The notes beneath the pieces were generated by a model. It saw only the letters and a list, made by a program, of their open reading frames with translations. It was not told where the DNA came from and searched no databases. 64,000 nucleotides of DNA from Cognatiyoonia sp965661665 (GTDB taxonomy: Bacteria; Pseudomonadota; Alphaproteobacteria; Rhodobacterales; Rhodobacteraceae), in NCBI RefSeq assembly GCF_965661665.1, contig NZ_CBFIEO010000012.1:1-64000 (forward strand). The letters run 5' to 3'. Below are positions 42,107-51,253 of this stretch, piece after piece. How positions within the stretch are numbered: position 1 is the first letter of the stretch; every line of letters begins with the position of its first letter. A program made the position numbers and the translations under genes.

Positions 42107-42592
42107 TCACTTCTTTGACGCGGCTTTCTTGGCTTTGGGATCGGGCAGAAATGCTAGCCCAACCGCCCCTGCAAAAATCGCGATGTCTGCGACGTTGAAC
42201 GCGTAGGGGTTGTAGTAGCCGCAGCAGGTGACATTGAGAAAATCCGCAACCGCGCCATATGCCACGCGGTCAATAACATTGCCTAGCGCACCGCCCACGA
42301 GCAATCCACCAGCGATATAGCCCAGCCGCGTGCTGCGGGTGCGGTGCAGCCAAATCAGCACGGCCACAACGATGGCAATCGACACGACGATCAAGACCCA
42401 GCGCATATCGAACTCAGCAAACAAGCCGAAATTCACTCCGCGATTCCACGCTGTACGGAATTCAACCAGTCCAGGTAGGATGGAGATCCGCCCTTCATCG
42501 GTGTTAGGCAGGTCCAGCCATTGGACAACCACCCATTTTGACGCCTGATCGACGACGAAAACGATGAAAGCTGTCCAATAAAGCAATTGCAT
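42107..42592 (-). CDS. lspA: Lipoprotein signal peptidase II
   Basis: 161 residues with four membrane helices. The catalytic Asp pair lies in GNVIDRVAYGAVADFLNV and FNVADIAIFAGAV, and the N-terminal VDQASKWVV is the family motif D-x2-SK. It cleaves prolipoprotein signal peptides at the inner membrane after Lgt; the DUF3035 and DUF3576 lipoproteins in this window are candidate substrates. It is 5 bases downstream of purH and probably cotranscribed. Confidence 0.94.
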   Translation of the reverse strand: MQLLYWTAFIVFVVDQASKWVVVQWLDLPNTDEGRISILPGLVEFRTAWNRGVNFGLFAEFDMRWVLIVVSIAIVVAVLIWLHRTRSTRLGYIAGGLLVGGALGNVIDRVAYGAVADFLNVTCCGYYNPYAFNVADIAIFAGAVGLAFLPDPKAKKAASKK

Positions 42593-42597
42593 AACGC

Positions 42598-44187
42598 TTA
42601 GTGCCGGAAGTGGCGCATCCCTGTAAAGACCATGGCGATCTCCGCCTCATCCGCGGCGGCGATCACCTCATCATCGCGCATGGAGCCACCGGGCTGGATA
42701 ACGCTAGTTGCGCCCGCGGCGACAGCTTCGAGCAGGCCGTCAGCAAAAGGGAAAAAGGCGTCGGACGCCACGGCGGAGCCTTGGGTGAGCGGCTCAGGAA
42801 GGTCTATCGCCTCCGCCATACGCTCTGCTTTCTTGGCGGCGATCAAGGCACTGTCGAGGCGGGACATCTGGCCCGCACCGACGCCGACGGTTGCTTTGTC
42901 TTTCACATAGACGATGGCGTTGGATTTGACGTGTTTGGCGACTTTCCAAGCGAACAGAAGGTCTTCCATCTGCGCATCCGTTGGTTTGACCTTGGTGACG
43001 ACTTTCAGATCTTCCATGCCGACAAACCCATTGTCTTTGTGTTGCACCAGCATGCCACCAGCTACTTGGCGGTAGGTCAAACCGCCCTCGCGCGTTTTGG
43101 GCAAGCCTTCGGTGGTCAGAAGGCGCAGGTTCTTTTTGGCTGCAAACACCGCCTTCGCGGCGTCGGACGCACCGGGGGCGATCACAACCTCGGTAAAGAT
43201 GCCGGTGATTTCTTTCGCGGTTTCCTTATCCAACGGCATGTTCATCGCGATGATCCCGCCGAACGCACTGGTGCGGTCGCAGTCAAAGGCGTTGCGATAG
43301 GCCTCCAGCAGTGTCGCGCCTTTGGCGACACCGCAAGGGTTGGCGTGTTTGATTATGGCGACAGCTGGGCTGTCCGCCGGATCAAACTCTGCCACCAGTT
43401 CAAACGCGGCATCGGTGTCGTTGATGTTGTTGTAGGACAGTTCTTTGCCCTGATGCTGCACTGCTGTTGCAACGCCGGGGCGTTCCGTGCCATCGGTGTA
43501 AAAGCTCGCTGATTGGTGCGGGTTTTCACCATAGCGCAGCGTTTGCGCCAATGTGCCAGTAAAGCTGCGGCGGCGCGGGGCGTCGGCATCAATTGCGTCA
43601 GCCATCCATGAGCTGACGGCGGTGTCATAGGCCGCGGTGCGGGCATAGGCGGTTTGTGCCAGACGTTGACGCAAAGCCAGCGTCGTTTGCCCGTCATTGG
43701 CCGCCATGTCCGATAGGACGGCGTCATAATCCTCAACATCGGTGACAACGTTCACAAAAGCGTGGTTCTTGGCCGCAGACCGGATCATAGCCGGGCCGCC
43801 GATATCAATGTTTTCGATACAAGTGTCGAAGTCCGCACCTTTGGCGACTGTTTCTTCAAAGGGATAAAGGTTCACGACCAGCAGATCGATTTCGCCAATT
43901 CCATGCTCTGCCATTGCAGCGACATGGCCGTCGTTGTCACGACGCGCGAGCAAGCCACCGTGCACGACGGGGTGAAGCGTCTTTACGCGGCCATCCATCA
44001 TCTCTGGAAAGCCTGTGACCTCTGCCACGTCCGTAACCTCAAGCCCTGCATCGCGCATCGCTTCTGCAGACCCGCCCGTCGACAAAAGCTGAACGCCGTG
44101 GCCCGCCAAGGCTTTGGCCAAATCAATCATGCCTGTTTTGTCAGATACAGAAATCAGCGCGCGCCGCACTGGGTGAAGGTCGGTCAT
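42598..44187 (-). CDS. purH: Bifunctional AICAR transformylase / IMP cyclohydrolase
   Basis: 529 residues carrying out the last two steps of IMP synthesis. The N-terminal cyclohydrolase (MGS-like) domain shows RRALISVSDKTGMIDLAKAL and VTGFPEMMDGRVKTLHP. The transformylase domain shows LSYNNINDTDAAFEL, the catalytic Lys-His in AIIKHANPCGVAKG and RLDSALIAAKKAERMAEA. The C-terminal FFPFADGLLEAVAAGATSVIQPGGSMRDDEVI is typical. A heparinase-family gene is 18 bases upstream. Confidence 0.97.
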   Translation of the reverse strand: MTDLHPVRRALISVSDKTGMIDLAKALAGHGVQLLSTGGSAEAMRDAGLEVTDVAEVTGFPEMMDGRVKTLHPVVHGGLLARRDNDGHVAAMAEHGIGEIDLLVVNLYPFEETVAKGADFDTCIENIDIGGPAMIRSAAKNHAFVNVVTDVEDYDAVLSDMAANDGQTTLALRQRLAQTAYARTAAYDTAVSSWMADAIDADAPRRRSFTGTLAQTLRYGENPHQSASFYTDGTERPGVATAVQHQGKELSYNNINDTDAAFELVAEFDPADSPAVAIIKHANPCGVAKGATLLEAYRNAFDCDRTSAFGGIIAMNMPLDKETAKEITGIFTEVVIAPGASDAAKAVFAAKKNLRLLTTEGLPKTREGGLTYRQVAGGMLVQHKDNGFVGMEDLKVVTKVKPTDAQMEDLLFAWKVAKHVKSNAIVYVKDKATVGVGAGQMSRLDSALIAAKKAERMAEAIDLPEPLTQGSAVASDAFFPFADGLLEAVAAGATSVIQPGGSMRDDEVIAAADEAEIAMVFTGMRHFRH

Positions 44188-44205
44188 GGAGCATCCCCGC
44201 TTTGC

Positions 44206-45957
44206 CTAGTCATCCAGATCCGTGGGCTGAGCCGGGGCAAGGTCACGCACAACATCAGGCGTGTCCTGCGCCTTGGTCAACGACCAACGGACGCGGGTCG
44301 CATAGTTCATTGTGCGGGCGGATAAAACCACCTGTTTGGTGGCACGGGGCTTTAATCGCCCATTTTCCATATAAACGCTGGGTTCAAGAGAAAGTTCGGC
44401 AACCCCATCATGCCGAAAGACCCAGATTTCGCCTGATTTTAAGGCAAGGGATACGGCAGCGCTACCAAGGTCGATCATCGCATCGACGTCTGGGTGTAGG
44501 TGGAAGCGGATCGAAAAGCGGATGCCTTCGAGGTTGCTCTTTTCGACAGCCTTGGCAAATCGCGTCTCATCATCGGCATCGAGGGTTGTGATCAAATCCT
44601 CCCCCGCGATCCCGCGCCCATCGAGCGTGACATCAAGTGTCCGCGCGTGGGTGAGGCCGTGCGTGGGTTGGAATCCGTTGTGAGACAGTTCGACCCTGTC
44701 GCCGTCATCGAGCCGCGAGAATTCGCATTGCACCCGTTTCGGGCGGTCAACGAGCAGTTCTTGCGCTACGGTGTAGAGCTTGCTAGGGCGGCCGAGGCGG
44801 GATGAGGAATAGCCATCAATGCAAAGCGTCGAATGGCTTGGCGTCGCGCGACCCGCTCTGCGCCATTCAGGACCAAAACTTTGGCCGGAGCCGCAATTGA
44901 CGATCAAAGCGCGGCGACCTGAGGTGAGTTCGAACGCTAATGTACAGGCATGCGCATTGACGGAAGCATCGCCTTTCGGTGGGGCGGCGGCATCGACGAT
45001 CAATGAAAGACGCCCCGGGCTGAGACGGGCAAAGCCCATCAAAAAGCTGCTACTTGGAATAGTTTTGTTGCGCGATGTGGCGAGCGCGTGATCCAAACGC
45101 CCTTCGACACCGCGACCACCCCCGTGGAACCGTGCCAACCCTCCGTCAGAATGGCGCAGTGCCCGCAGCGTTGGCGCGATCCGATCAATCGCATTTTGCA
45201 CGCTAATGGGCGGTGTTTGGCCTGCTTCTGATATCGCCAGCGTTGCCCAATTGAGCAATGTGAAGACTTCCAGTAGCGCTTCAGGGTTGCGGGTGGCGAT
45301 GCCCCCGACCGCATCAATGGCGGTCGTACAATCATCGGCCAAGGCTTGCACGGCGGGGGCCACGTATTGCTCCATCCCCTCAAGCGACAGACCGGCGTAG
45401 ATCATCCCTGTGATCGCTTCGAACCGCTGCAATCCTGGTGTGGCCGTGTGCCAGCGGCGGGAGAGGAAGATGGTTTGTTGGCCCAAGCTGCGAAAGTACG
45501 CTTTGGAACTTTCCGAATCCGTGCCCCGCAACAGGAATAATCCGTGATTGATCCATCGGATCAAGCGGCGGCCTACAGTGTCAGGCGTCCAGCCAACGGT
45601 GCGACCATCGCCATAGCGATCGATCCAGTCCTGCACCCACATCTGCGCCTTTTCGCGGGCACGGACATCACCGACAGCGACCAGATCATCGAGCCATGTG
45701 CAGCCGTGGAGTTCATCTAAAACCAATGCATTATTGGCAGGCACATCCCAAACGGATTTGTCAGGCGCTTCCGTCAGGACGCCAGAGAACAGATAATCCC
45801 CAGCTAAAAGCTGACGACCACGTGCCATGCGGCCAATCGTGCGGGGTTCAGGCTGTTGAACAAAGGCAGTGGCAGGTCGCACACGGGCGGCACGCCGCGC
45901 GTGAACGCGGTGCATGAACGCAATACGGCGGCCCCGCCATGTCTGCGAATCTGTCAC
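44206..45957 (-). CDS. Heparinase II/III family protein
   Basis: 583 residues without a signal peptide. An alpha-helical toroid-like N-terminal half (WDVPANNALVLDELHGCTWLDDLVAV; WTPDTVGRRLIRWINHGLFL) is followed by the beta-sandwich heparinase II/III domain (GDASVNAHACTLAFELTSGRRALIVNCGSG; THGLTHARTLDVTLDGRGIAGEDLI). The position between rsmB and purH is conserved in this bacterial family. The cytoplasmic look and the absence of polysaccharide genes nearby mean that heparin cleavage should not be assumed; cell-envelope glycan turnover is a guess. Confidence 0.85.
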   Translation of the reverse strand: MTDSQTWRGRRIAFMHRVHARRAARVRPATAFVQQPEPRTIGRMARGRQLLAGDYLFSGVLTEAPDKSVWDVPANNALVLDELHGCTWLDDLVAVGDVRAREKAQMWVQDWIDRYGDGRTVGWTPDTVGRRLIRWINHGLFLLRGTDSESSKAYFRSLGQQTIFLSRRWHTATPGLQRFEAITGMIYAGLSLEGMEQYVAPAVQALADDCTTAIDAVGGIATRNPEALLEVFTLLNWATLAISEAGQTPPISVQNAIDRIAPTLRALRHSDGGLARFHGGGRGVEGRLDHALATSRNKTIPSSSFLMGFARLSPGRLSLIVDAAAPPKGDASVNAHACTLAFELTSGRRALIVNCGSGQSFGPEWRRAGRATPSHSTLCIDGYSSSRLGRPSKLYTVAQELLVDRPKRVQCEFSRLDDGDRVELSHNGFQPTHGLTHARTLDVTLDGRGIAGEDLITTLDADDETRFAKAVEKSNLEGIRFSIRFHLHPDVDAMIDLGSAAVSLALKSGEIWVFRHDGVAELSLEPSVYMENGRLKPRATKQVVLSARTMNYATRVRWSLTKAQDTPDVVRDLAPAQPTDLDD

Positions 45958-46026
45958 GATGTTTGCCTCTAGCTGCGCGTTAAGCGCTTATCTTTGAGGG
46001 CAGTCTAATCGCAGATTTGGCACAAG

Positions 46027-47298
46027 TCACGCAGGCTTTGTTAGGACGGCAACAAAGAACCCATCCATGCCACCTGCGTCCGCCCAGTAATCGGGGCGCA
46101 GGCGCAAACCGCCCTCCTCTGTGATCCACGCGGGATCGATCCACGGCTTGTCGAGCGCTTTGCGATCTACAGTGAGGCCGAGGTGGCGGTTCAGGGCCTT
46201 TTCCACCTGTACCTCGCCTTCATCGGGCAAGAGCGAACAGGTGCAGAAAACAAGCGTTCCGCCGGGGCGGAGAAGTGTGAGCGCGTGATCGATCATGCGT
46301 TCCTGTATGTCGAAGAGCGCCATAAATTCGGACCCGTCCTTGGCGTAGGGTAGATCGGGATGGCGGCGGATCGTACCAGTGGCAGAGCATGGCGCGTCAA
46401 CCAAGATCGCGTCGAAGCCAGTTTCCGCATAATCGAATGCATCAGACACGACCATATCAGCCTTTAGACCCGTCCGTTTCAAGTTTTCCTGCACGCGGAT
46501 CATACGCCCCTCCGACACATCAACCGCTGTCGCCTCCGCCCCCGCTGCGGCAAGTTGCAAGGTTTTGCCCCCAGGTGCGGCGCAAAGGTCGAGCGCCCGC
46601 ATCCCCGGCTTGGGGTCGAGCAATTTCACGGGGATGGAGGCAGCGGCGTCTTGCACCCACCACGCCCCCTCCACAAACCCTGCAAGTTTGGAAACTTGTC
46701 CAGCGTCGGCCAGTCGAACCGTGCCATTGGGCAAGACGACGCCACCGGTGGCGCGGGCCACGTCTGCGGGATCACCCTTGGCCGACAAATTCAGAGGTGC
46801 GCCAACAAAATGCGCCTTTTCAATCCCCGCAACCGCCTTTTGGCCCCAAGCTTCGATCAGCGGTTGGCGCAGCCATTTGGGCAGGATGGGAACGGCGGAT
46901 TTGCCCCAATCGTCGGCGACGTCGGTCGAAATTTTTCGTAAGACCGCATTGACCAATCCTTTCAGCCCCTGCGACTTTTTGTTTCGGGCGACAATCTCCA
47001 CATAACTGTTCACGACGCCATGCGCAGCGCCATACAGCGCCAGTTCAACAACACCCATCCGCAAGGCGTTCTGCACGAAGTCGGACGGCTTTTTCTTCAC
47101 ATGCGGGCGGATCAGTTTGTCTGCACGGTCAAGCCCACGCAGCGTTCCGTTGGCCAGTCGTTGTGCACGGGCACGATCGTCGGGTGCCAGATCATCAAGC
47201 GCACCTGCGCCCAACGCCTCGGACATTAAGCGCCCCTCTGTCGTGACCTGTTGCAGAAGGTTATGCGCTGCTTTGCGTGCCGCCAGCCCCGTTTGCAT
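46027..47298 (-). CDS. rsmB: 16S rRNA m5C967 methyltransferase family protein
   Basis: About 423 residues from ATG 47298. The N-terminal NusB-like RNA-binding domain (about 1-135: LAARKAAHNLLQQV ... GLKGLVNAVLRKIS) is followed by the Rossmann methyltransferase: LDLCAAPGGKTLQLAAAGA (SAM site), ILVDAPCSATGTIRRHPD and LVFCTCSLLPDEGE with the two m5C catalytic cysteines. RsmB modifies C967 of 16S rRNA; the RsmF-type is longer. The neighbouring heparinase-purH run follows on the same strand. It is divergent from the DUF1674 gene. Confidence 0.93.
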   Translation of the reverse strand: MQTGLAARKAAHNLLQQVTTEGRLMSEALGAGALDDLAPDDRARAQRLANGTLRGLDRADKLIRPHVKKKPSDFVQNALRMGVVELALYGAAHGVVNSYVEIVARNKKSQGLKGLVNAVLRKISTDVADDWGKSAVPILPKWLRQPLIEAWGQKAVAGIEKAHFVGAPLNLSAKGDPADVARATGGVVLPNGTVRLADAGQVSKLAGFVEGAWWVQDAAASIPVKLLDPKPGMRALDLCAAPGGKTLQLAAAGAEATAVDVSEGRMIRVQENLKRTGLKADMVVSDAFDYAETGFDAILVDAPCSATGTIRRHPDLPYAKDGSEFMALFDIQERMIDHALTLLRPGGTLVFCTCSLLPDEGEVQVEKALNRHLGLTVDRKALDKPWIDPAWITEEGGLRLRPDYWADAGGMDGFFVAVLTKPA

Positions 47299-47347
47299 GA
47301 TCCTATCCACCCCTTGCTCAGCCGTGGGACGGGGTTATATCACGTTC

Positions 47348-47548
47348 GTGACCGTCACAAGGAAAACGCCTATAACAGACGCCCCCAAAGATCTGCCGCC
47401 CGCCGCCCAGCGCGCGCTTGCCGAAGCAGAAGAACGCCGGAAAAAGGCGAAAGCGTTGGAGATGTCCCCAGAAAGCGGCGGCCCCAGCGGACCCGAGCCC
47501 GTGCGATACGGCGACTGGGAAAAGAAGGGTATCGCGGTTGATTTCTAA
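47348..47548 (+). CDS. DUF1674 family small protein (SDHAF4-like), with ATA at the expected start
   Basis: The 58-66-residue product ends PSGPEPVRYGDWEKKGIAVDF, the signature of DUF1674, the family of mitochondrial SDH assembly factor 4. That factor helps flavinated SdhA to assemble. Homologues start with a Met-Thr-Asp-Ala-type N-terminus. Here the codon in that position is ATA (47372-47374), with AAGGA 9 bases upstream at the ideal distance. The only standard alternative in frame is the GTG at 47348, which gives eight extra residues (TVTRKTPI). I report the GTG-start coordinates, but the ribosome binding site favours the ATA. Function requires that one of them is used. Confidence 0.75.
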   Translation: MTVTRKTPITDAPKDLPPAAQRALAEAEERRKKAKALEMSPESGGPSGPEPVRYGDWEKKGIAVDF

Positions 47549-47623
47549 GCTGCGGGGACTTCGATAGTGTTAAGTAGTATTTTCAAGACGATGGAAACGG
47601 CGCAATTTTAAAACTTCATTTAT

Positions 47624-47938
47624 TTGATGGGGATAGTTTTTGCTGTATTCGCCATCGGCAGCGTTTTTGTTGTGTTTAGTTATTATGGCCGCGCGAGAGA
47701 AAATGCGGGAAACAATTGGACGCTGTTATTCGCGACTTGGCGGGACAGCTTAACGATTACGCTGCTTTTCGTAGCAGAAGGTTTGCTATTCAGAGCCTCT
47801 GAGTTTCAAAGTCTCAGTCAAAATTATCCAGACACGCTACTGCTGTATTTTCCGGTGATGGCTTAAGTACTTTCAAGCGTCTTGCTGGTCTTAACGTTTG
47901 TCGTGGCCTCACTCAGAATAATCGCAATCTCAAGGTAG
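47624..47938 (+). pseudogene. Possible small membrane-protein gene interrupted by TAA
   Basis: An open frame (TTG 47624 or ATG 47627) encodes about 80 residues with hydrophobic spans at about 3-20 and 42-58, then DTLLLYFPVMA before TAA at 47864-47866. Beyond the stop the same frame continues hydrophobic (VLSSVLLVLTFVVASLRIIAI) to TAG at 47936-47938, so the stop lies inside what would be a third membrane helix. No good ribosome binding site is visible and the base composition is more AT-rich than the neighbours. Family unknown; a spurious frame cannot be excluded. The rest of the 47549-47967 gap holds nothing else I can support. Confidence 0.4.
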
Positions 47939-47967
47939 CTCGCCAGTAAAGGCAAAATTGATATCGA

Positions 47968-48333
47968 TTAACGCAGCATAAACGACGCGCTGTCGCCTGC
48001 GCCGCGGTCAACAGTGAACCGCATTTCGTTGCCGTTGCGGATTTCGACGAGTTGGCAGTTATAGGGAATATCACGCTCCCCCCACATCATCTGGCGGCAG
48101 AAATAGCCGTCCTGCCAACTCCAATCGCCCGTCACATCGCGGCCAGCCACGCGGCCGACTATGGTTCCTTGAGGGGTCACAGTTAGCGCCAGGCCATAGA
48201 GACGGTTGGAGAGGTTCTTGCTGCTGAGATACGACATAAACTCAGCCTCATCGGTGACAAGCCGATAATCCGCCAAAGCGGGAGCCGCAAAAAGCGCGAG
48301 TGCGACAGCCAGACTGATTTTGCGTGCAAACAT
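47968..48333 (-). CDS. Small secreted protein, unknown function
   Basis: 121 residues with a signal peptide (about 1-21, MFARKISLAVALALFAAPALA). The mature domain (DYRLVTDEAEFMSYLSSKNLSNRLYGLALTVTPQGTIVGRVAGRDVTGDWSWQDGYFCRQMMWG) has two Cys and a beta-rich pattern. I recall such proteins being labelled dihydrodipicolinate reductase in Rhodobacteraceae only because they adjoin dapB. There is no such domain here. It lies downstream of dapB on the same strand. Confidence 0.8.
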   Translation of the reverse strand: MFARKISLAVALALFAAPALADYRLVTDEAEFMSYLSSKNLSNRLYGLALTVTPQGTIVGRVAGRDVTGDWSWQDGYFCRQMMWGERDIPYNCQLVEIRNGNEMRFTVDRGAGDSASFMLR

Positions 48334-48383
48334 GGCAAACCTCTGTGGTATGCCTATTTGTACGGTACTTTAGCCGATTTGGA

Positions 48384-49193
48384 TCACAGCCCCAAGACGT
48401 CCATCATGTCATAGGCCCCTGGATCTTTGTCCTGCGCCCAAAGTGCTGCCTTGAGCGCACCACGTGAAAAAATTCTGCGGTCAGCGGCCAGATGGCGCAG
48501 CACGATCCTCTCCCCCGCAGCGGCAAACATCACATCATGCTCACCCACGATGTCGCCGCCTCGAATGGCGGAAAACCCAATATCACCACGCTTTCGCGCC
48601 CCGGTAATGCCATCGCGGCCACTGTCGCTGACGTCTTTTAGGACAACACCCCGCCCTGCGGCAGCAGCCTCCCCCAGCATCAAAGCTGTGCCAGAAGGGG
48701 CGTCCACTTTGTGATGATGATGTGCCTCGATTACTTCGATATCAAAGTCCTCATCCAGCGCTTTAGCGACCATTTCCGTCAGTTTGGTAAGCAAGTTTAC
48801 GCCGAGCGACATGTTCCTAGCCCGCACAATTGGCGTATGCCGTGCGGCGCGGTCGATGGCGGCGACGTCGTCTTCGGTCATGCCCGTGGTGCCGATCACA
48901 TGAACCGCGCGCGCCTGTGCCGCCAAGCCCGCGAAAGCGACGGTTGCTGCGGGAGACGTGAAATCAATGATCGCCTGTGCGTTGGCAAAGGCGTCAACCG
49001 GATCATAGGCCACGGTGACGCCGACCGCCGCGCCGCCCATTGCGGTGCCAACATCTTGGCCCACCCAATCGTGGCCCTCCCGCTCAATCACGCCGGCAAG
49101 TTTGGCTTTGTCGCTCTCCAAAACCGTCTTAATCAGAATTTGCCCCATGCGGCCAGAGCCGCCGGTGATCACGATTCCAGGTAGGTCAGACAT
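48384..49193 (-). CDS. dapB: 4-hydroxy-tetrahydrodipicolinate reductase
   Basis: Reduces hydroxy-tetrahydrodipicolinate with NAD(P)H in lysine/DAP synthesis, upstream of DapD. 269 residues from ATG 49193 (MSDLPGIVITGGSGRMGQIL), which has AGAGGG upstream; the open frame to 49262 is not needed. Visible motifs are the dinucleotide loop GGSGRMG and the substrate-binding EAHHHHKVDAPSGTALMLGE, then FSAIRGGDIVGEHDV. It is divergent from rbfA. Confidence 0.95.
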   Translation of the reverse strand: MSDLPGIVITGGSGRMGQILIKTVLESDKAKLAGVIEREGHDWVGQDVGTAMGGAAVGVTVAYDPVDAFANAQAIIDFTSPAATVAFAGLAAQARAVHVIGTTGMTEDDVAAIDRAARHTPIVRARNMSLGVNLLTKLTEMVAKALDEDFDIEVIEAHHHHKVDAPSGTALMLGEAAAAGRGVVLKDVSDSGRDGITGARKRGDIGFSAIRGGDIVGEHDVMFAAAGERIVLRHLAADRRIFSRGALKAALWAQDKDPGAYDMMDVLGL

Positions 49194-49290
49194 CTTCGCC
49201 CTCTTCTTTGTATGCCAAAGCACTAGCGGGCCACGCTGCAAAAGCAAAGCCCCGCTTGGCAATCGCTGCCCAAGTGCTTACATCGGCGCC

Positions 49291-49686
49291 ATGGCTAAAG
49301 GTAAGAACTCAGAAGGTCGGGCACCGACACAGCGGCAGTTACGCGTCGCCGAATTAATTCGGCGCAGGCTGTCAGAGATGTTGCAGCGCGGGGACGTGCA
49401 TGACCCGGACTTGGCGCGGATGTCGATCACGGTTGGTGAAGTGCGCTGCTCCCCCGATTTGCGGGTGGCAACGGCTTACGTGCTGCCCTTGGGGGGTGGC
49501 CAGCAAGAAGAATGCTTGGAAGCCCTGCACAACAACCGCCATGAAATCCGCCGTGAGGTCAGCAAAGCCCTGTCGATCAAGTTCGCGCCTGAAATTCGGT
49601 TCAAGATAGACGACACGTTTGACCGCATGGATGCCACGCGCCGAATGCTGAACGATCCGCATGTGCGCCAAGACCTCGACAACTAG
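49291..49686 (+). CDS. rbfA: Ribosome-binding factor A
   Basis: 131 residues starting at ATG 49291. The KH-like fold of RbfA is recognised from PTQRQLRVAELIRRRLSEMLQRGDVHDPDLARMSITVGEVRCSPDLRVATAYV and the end FAPEIRFKIDDTFDRMDATRRML. RbfA matures the 30S subunit and is cold-induced in E. coli. It precedes truB by 62 bases; rpsO and pnp follow at 52 and 54 kb, interrupted by other genes. Confidence 0.95.
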   Translation: MAKGKNSEGRAPTQRQLRVAELIRRRLSEMLQRGDVHDPDLARMSITVGEVRCSPDLRVATAYVLPLGGGQQEECLEALHNNRHEIRREVSKALSIKFAPEIRFKIDDTFDRMDATRRMLNDPHVRQDLDN

Positions 49687-49748
49687 CGTTTGATTGACGC
49701 GAGCCTGCCCCGCCGCTAGCAGGGCCATCTAACGCAAGCGAGGGCACG

Positions 49749-50660
49749 ATGGGGCGCAGACGCAAAGGCCGCGAAATTACCGGATGGCTGGTGATTGATA
49801 AACCTGCGGGGATCACGTCAACCGCAGTGGTCAACAAAGTGCGCTGGGCGTTTGACGCCAAAAAAGCCGGCCATGCGGGCACGTTGGACCCAGAGGCAAC
49901 AGGCGTTTTGGCTGTGGCGCTGGGGGAGGCGACCAAAACCATTCCCTACATCACAGATGCCTTGAAAGGCTACGAATTCACAGTGCGGTTGGGACAAGCC
50001 ACCAATACAGATGATGCGGAGGGCGAGGTGATCGCAACCTCCGACACGCGCCCCTCGGATGAGGAGATCATAGACGCGTTGGGTGCGTTCATCGGTGACA
50101 TCCAACAGGTGCCGCCCAAATTCTCCGCCGTAAAGATCGACGGGATTCGGGCCTACAAAGCCGCCCGCGATGGGGAGGAATTCGACCTCGCCGCGCGAGA
50201 TTTGTGGGTGGAGGAATTGGTGATGATGGATCGTCCTGACGCCGATCACGTGACGCTGGAAATGACCTGTGGCAAGGGCGGCTATGTTCGATCCATAGCG
50301 CGGGACTTGGGGCAGGCTTTGGGCTGTTTTGGCCATGTTCTTTGGCTGCGCCGGATTTGGTCCGGGCCCTTTGATGTGGAGACTGCCATCACGCTGGATG
50401 TGATCAATCCGAGTGCCAAGACGCCGGAACTTGATGCGCATCTTTTGCCGCTGGAGACGGGCTTGGCTGAGCTGCCAGAGGTGACGTGTTTGGCGGAAAG
50501 CGTGGCGAAGCTGCGCAACGGCAACCCGGCTGAGGTGATCGCAAGCGATGTCGCCTTTGGGGAGAAGGCTTGGGCCTCCTACCAAGGGCAACCTATCGCC
50601 ACCGGCACATATCGCGGCGGCACGCTGCATCCTAGCCGCGTCTTTTTGGCGCCTGAATGA
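49749..50660 (+). CDS. truB: tRNA pseudouridine-55 synthase
   Basis: 303 residues. The N-terminal catalytic domain shows GWLVIDKPAGITSTAVVNKVRWAF and the catalytic Asp in HAGTLDPEATGVLAVALGEATK, with KGYEFTVRLGQATNTDDAEGE. The C-terminal TruB domain includes YVRSIARDLGQALGCFGHVLWLRR. It modifies U55 in the T-loop of tRNAs. The stop overlaps the DUF1643 start as ATGA (50657-50660), so the next gene is coupled. Confidence 0.96.
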   Translation: MGRRRKGREITGWLVIDKPAGITSTAVVNKVRWAFDAKKAGHAGTLDPEATGVLAVALGEATKTIPYITDALKGYEFTVRLGQATNTDDAEGEVIATSDTRPSDEEIIDALGAFIGDIQQVPPKFSAVKIDGIRAYKAARDGEEFDLAARDLWVEELVMMDRPDADHVTLEMTCGKGGYVRSIARDLGQALGCFGHVLWLRRIWSGPFDVETAITLDVINPSAKTPELDAHLLPLETGLAELPEVTCLAESVAKLRNGNPAEVIASDVAFGEKAWASYQGQPIATGTYRGGTLHPSRVFLAPE

Positions 50661-51166
50661 TCGTTCGAACGCATGAAGACGACCGCGCTAGGTCGGAGGC
50701 GGTTTATTCCGAGTGTGAGAGATACCGATACGCCTTGACCCGTGTTTGGGATACAAACGGCAAGCGGGTCACATTTGTGATGCTGAACCCGTCGAAGGCC
50801 AATGAAGTTTCCAACGATCCCACTGTCGAGCGGTGCGAACGCCGCGCGCGGGCTTTGGGGTATGGCGCGTTTCGCGTGACAAACATCTTCGCGTGGCGCG
50901 ACACGGACCCGATGGCAATGCGCAAGGCGAAGAGGCCCGAAGGCCCCGACAACCCGCGCGTTCTGCGCGAGGCGGCTATCTGGGCGGATGACATTATCGC
51001 GGCGTGGGGCGCACATGGCAGTCACCGCGAACAAGGCGCAAAAATAGCAGCACTTTTGAAGGCGTTGGACACACCGCTTTACCATCTGGGGCTGACCAAG
51101 GACGGGCATCCCCGTCACCCGCTTTATATCAGCTACAAAACCCAACCAAAATTATGGATTGATTAA
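50657..51166 (+). CDS. DUF1643 domain protein
   Basis: 169 residues. ERYRYALTRVWDTNGKRVTFVMLNPSKANEVSNDPTVERCERRARALGYGAFRVTNIFAWRDTDPMAM is the DUF1643 signature; AWGAHGSHREQGAKIAALL and a Pro-His-Pro-rich end (GHPRHPLYISY) follow. The domain resembles uracil-DNA-glycosylase-like folds only in a loose sense, and its role is not known. The ATGA overlap couples it with truB. Confidence 0.87.
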   Translation: MIVRTHEDDRARSEAVYSECERYRYALTRVWDTNGKRVTFVMLNPSKANEVSNDPTVERCERRARALGYGAFRVTNIFAWRDTDPMAMRKAKRPEGPDNPRVLREAAIWADDIIAAWGAHGSHREQGAKIAALLKALDTPLYHLGLTKDGHPRHPLYISYKTQPKLWID

Positions 51167-51253
51167 CCAACTAACATTTTTTCACAGGCTATTTCGGTCC
51201 CAGATCGCTAGATTTCATCGCTGGGTGGGGGCAGCTCACTTGAGGATGCTGCT

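Noticed and set aside
47968..48333. Annotation of the small secreted protein as dihydrodipicolinate reductase.
   Set aside because: It has a signal peptide and no nucleotide-binding or DapB motifs; the true dapB is the adjacent gene at 48384-49193.
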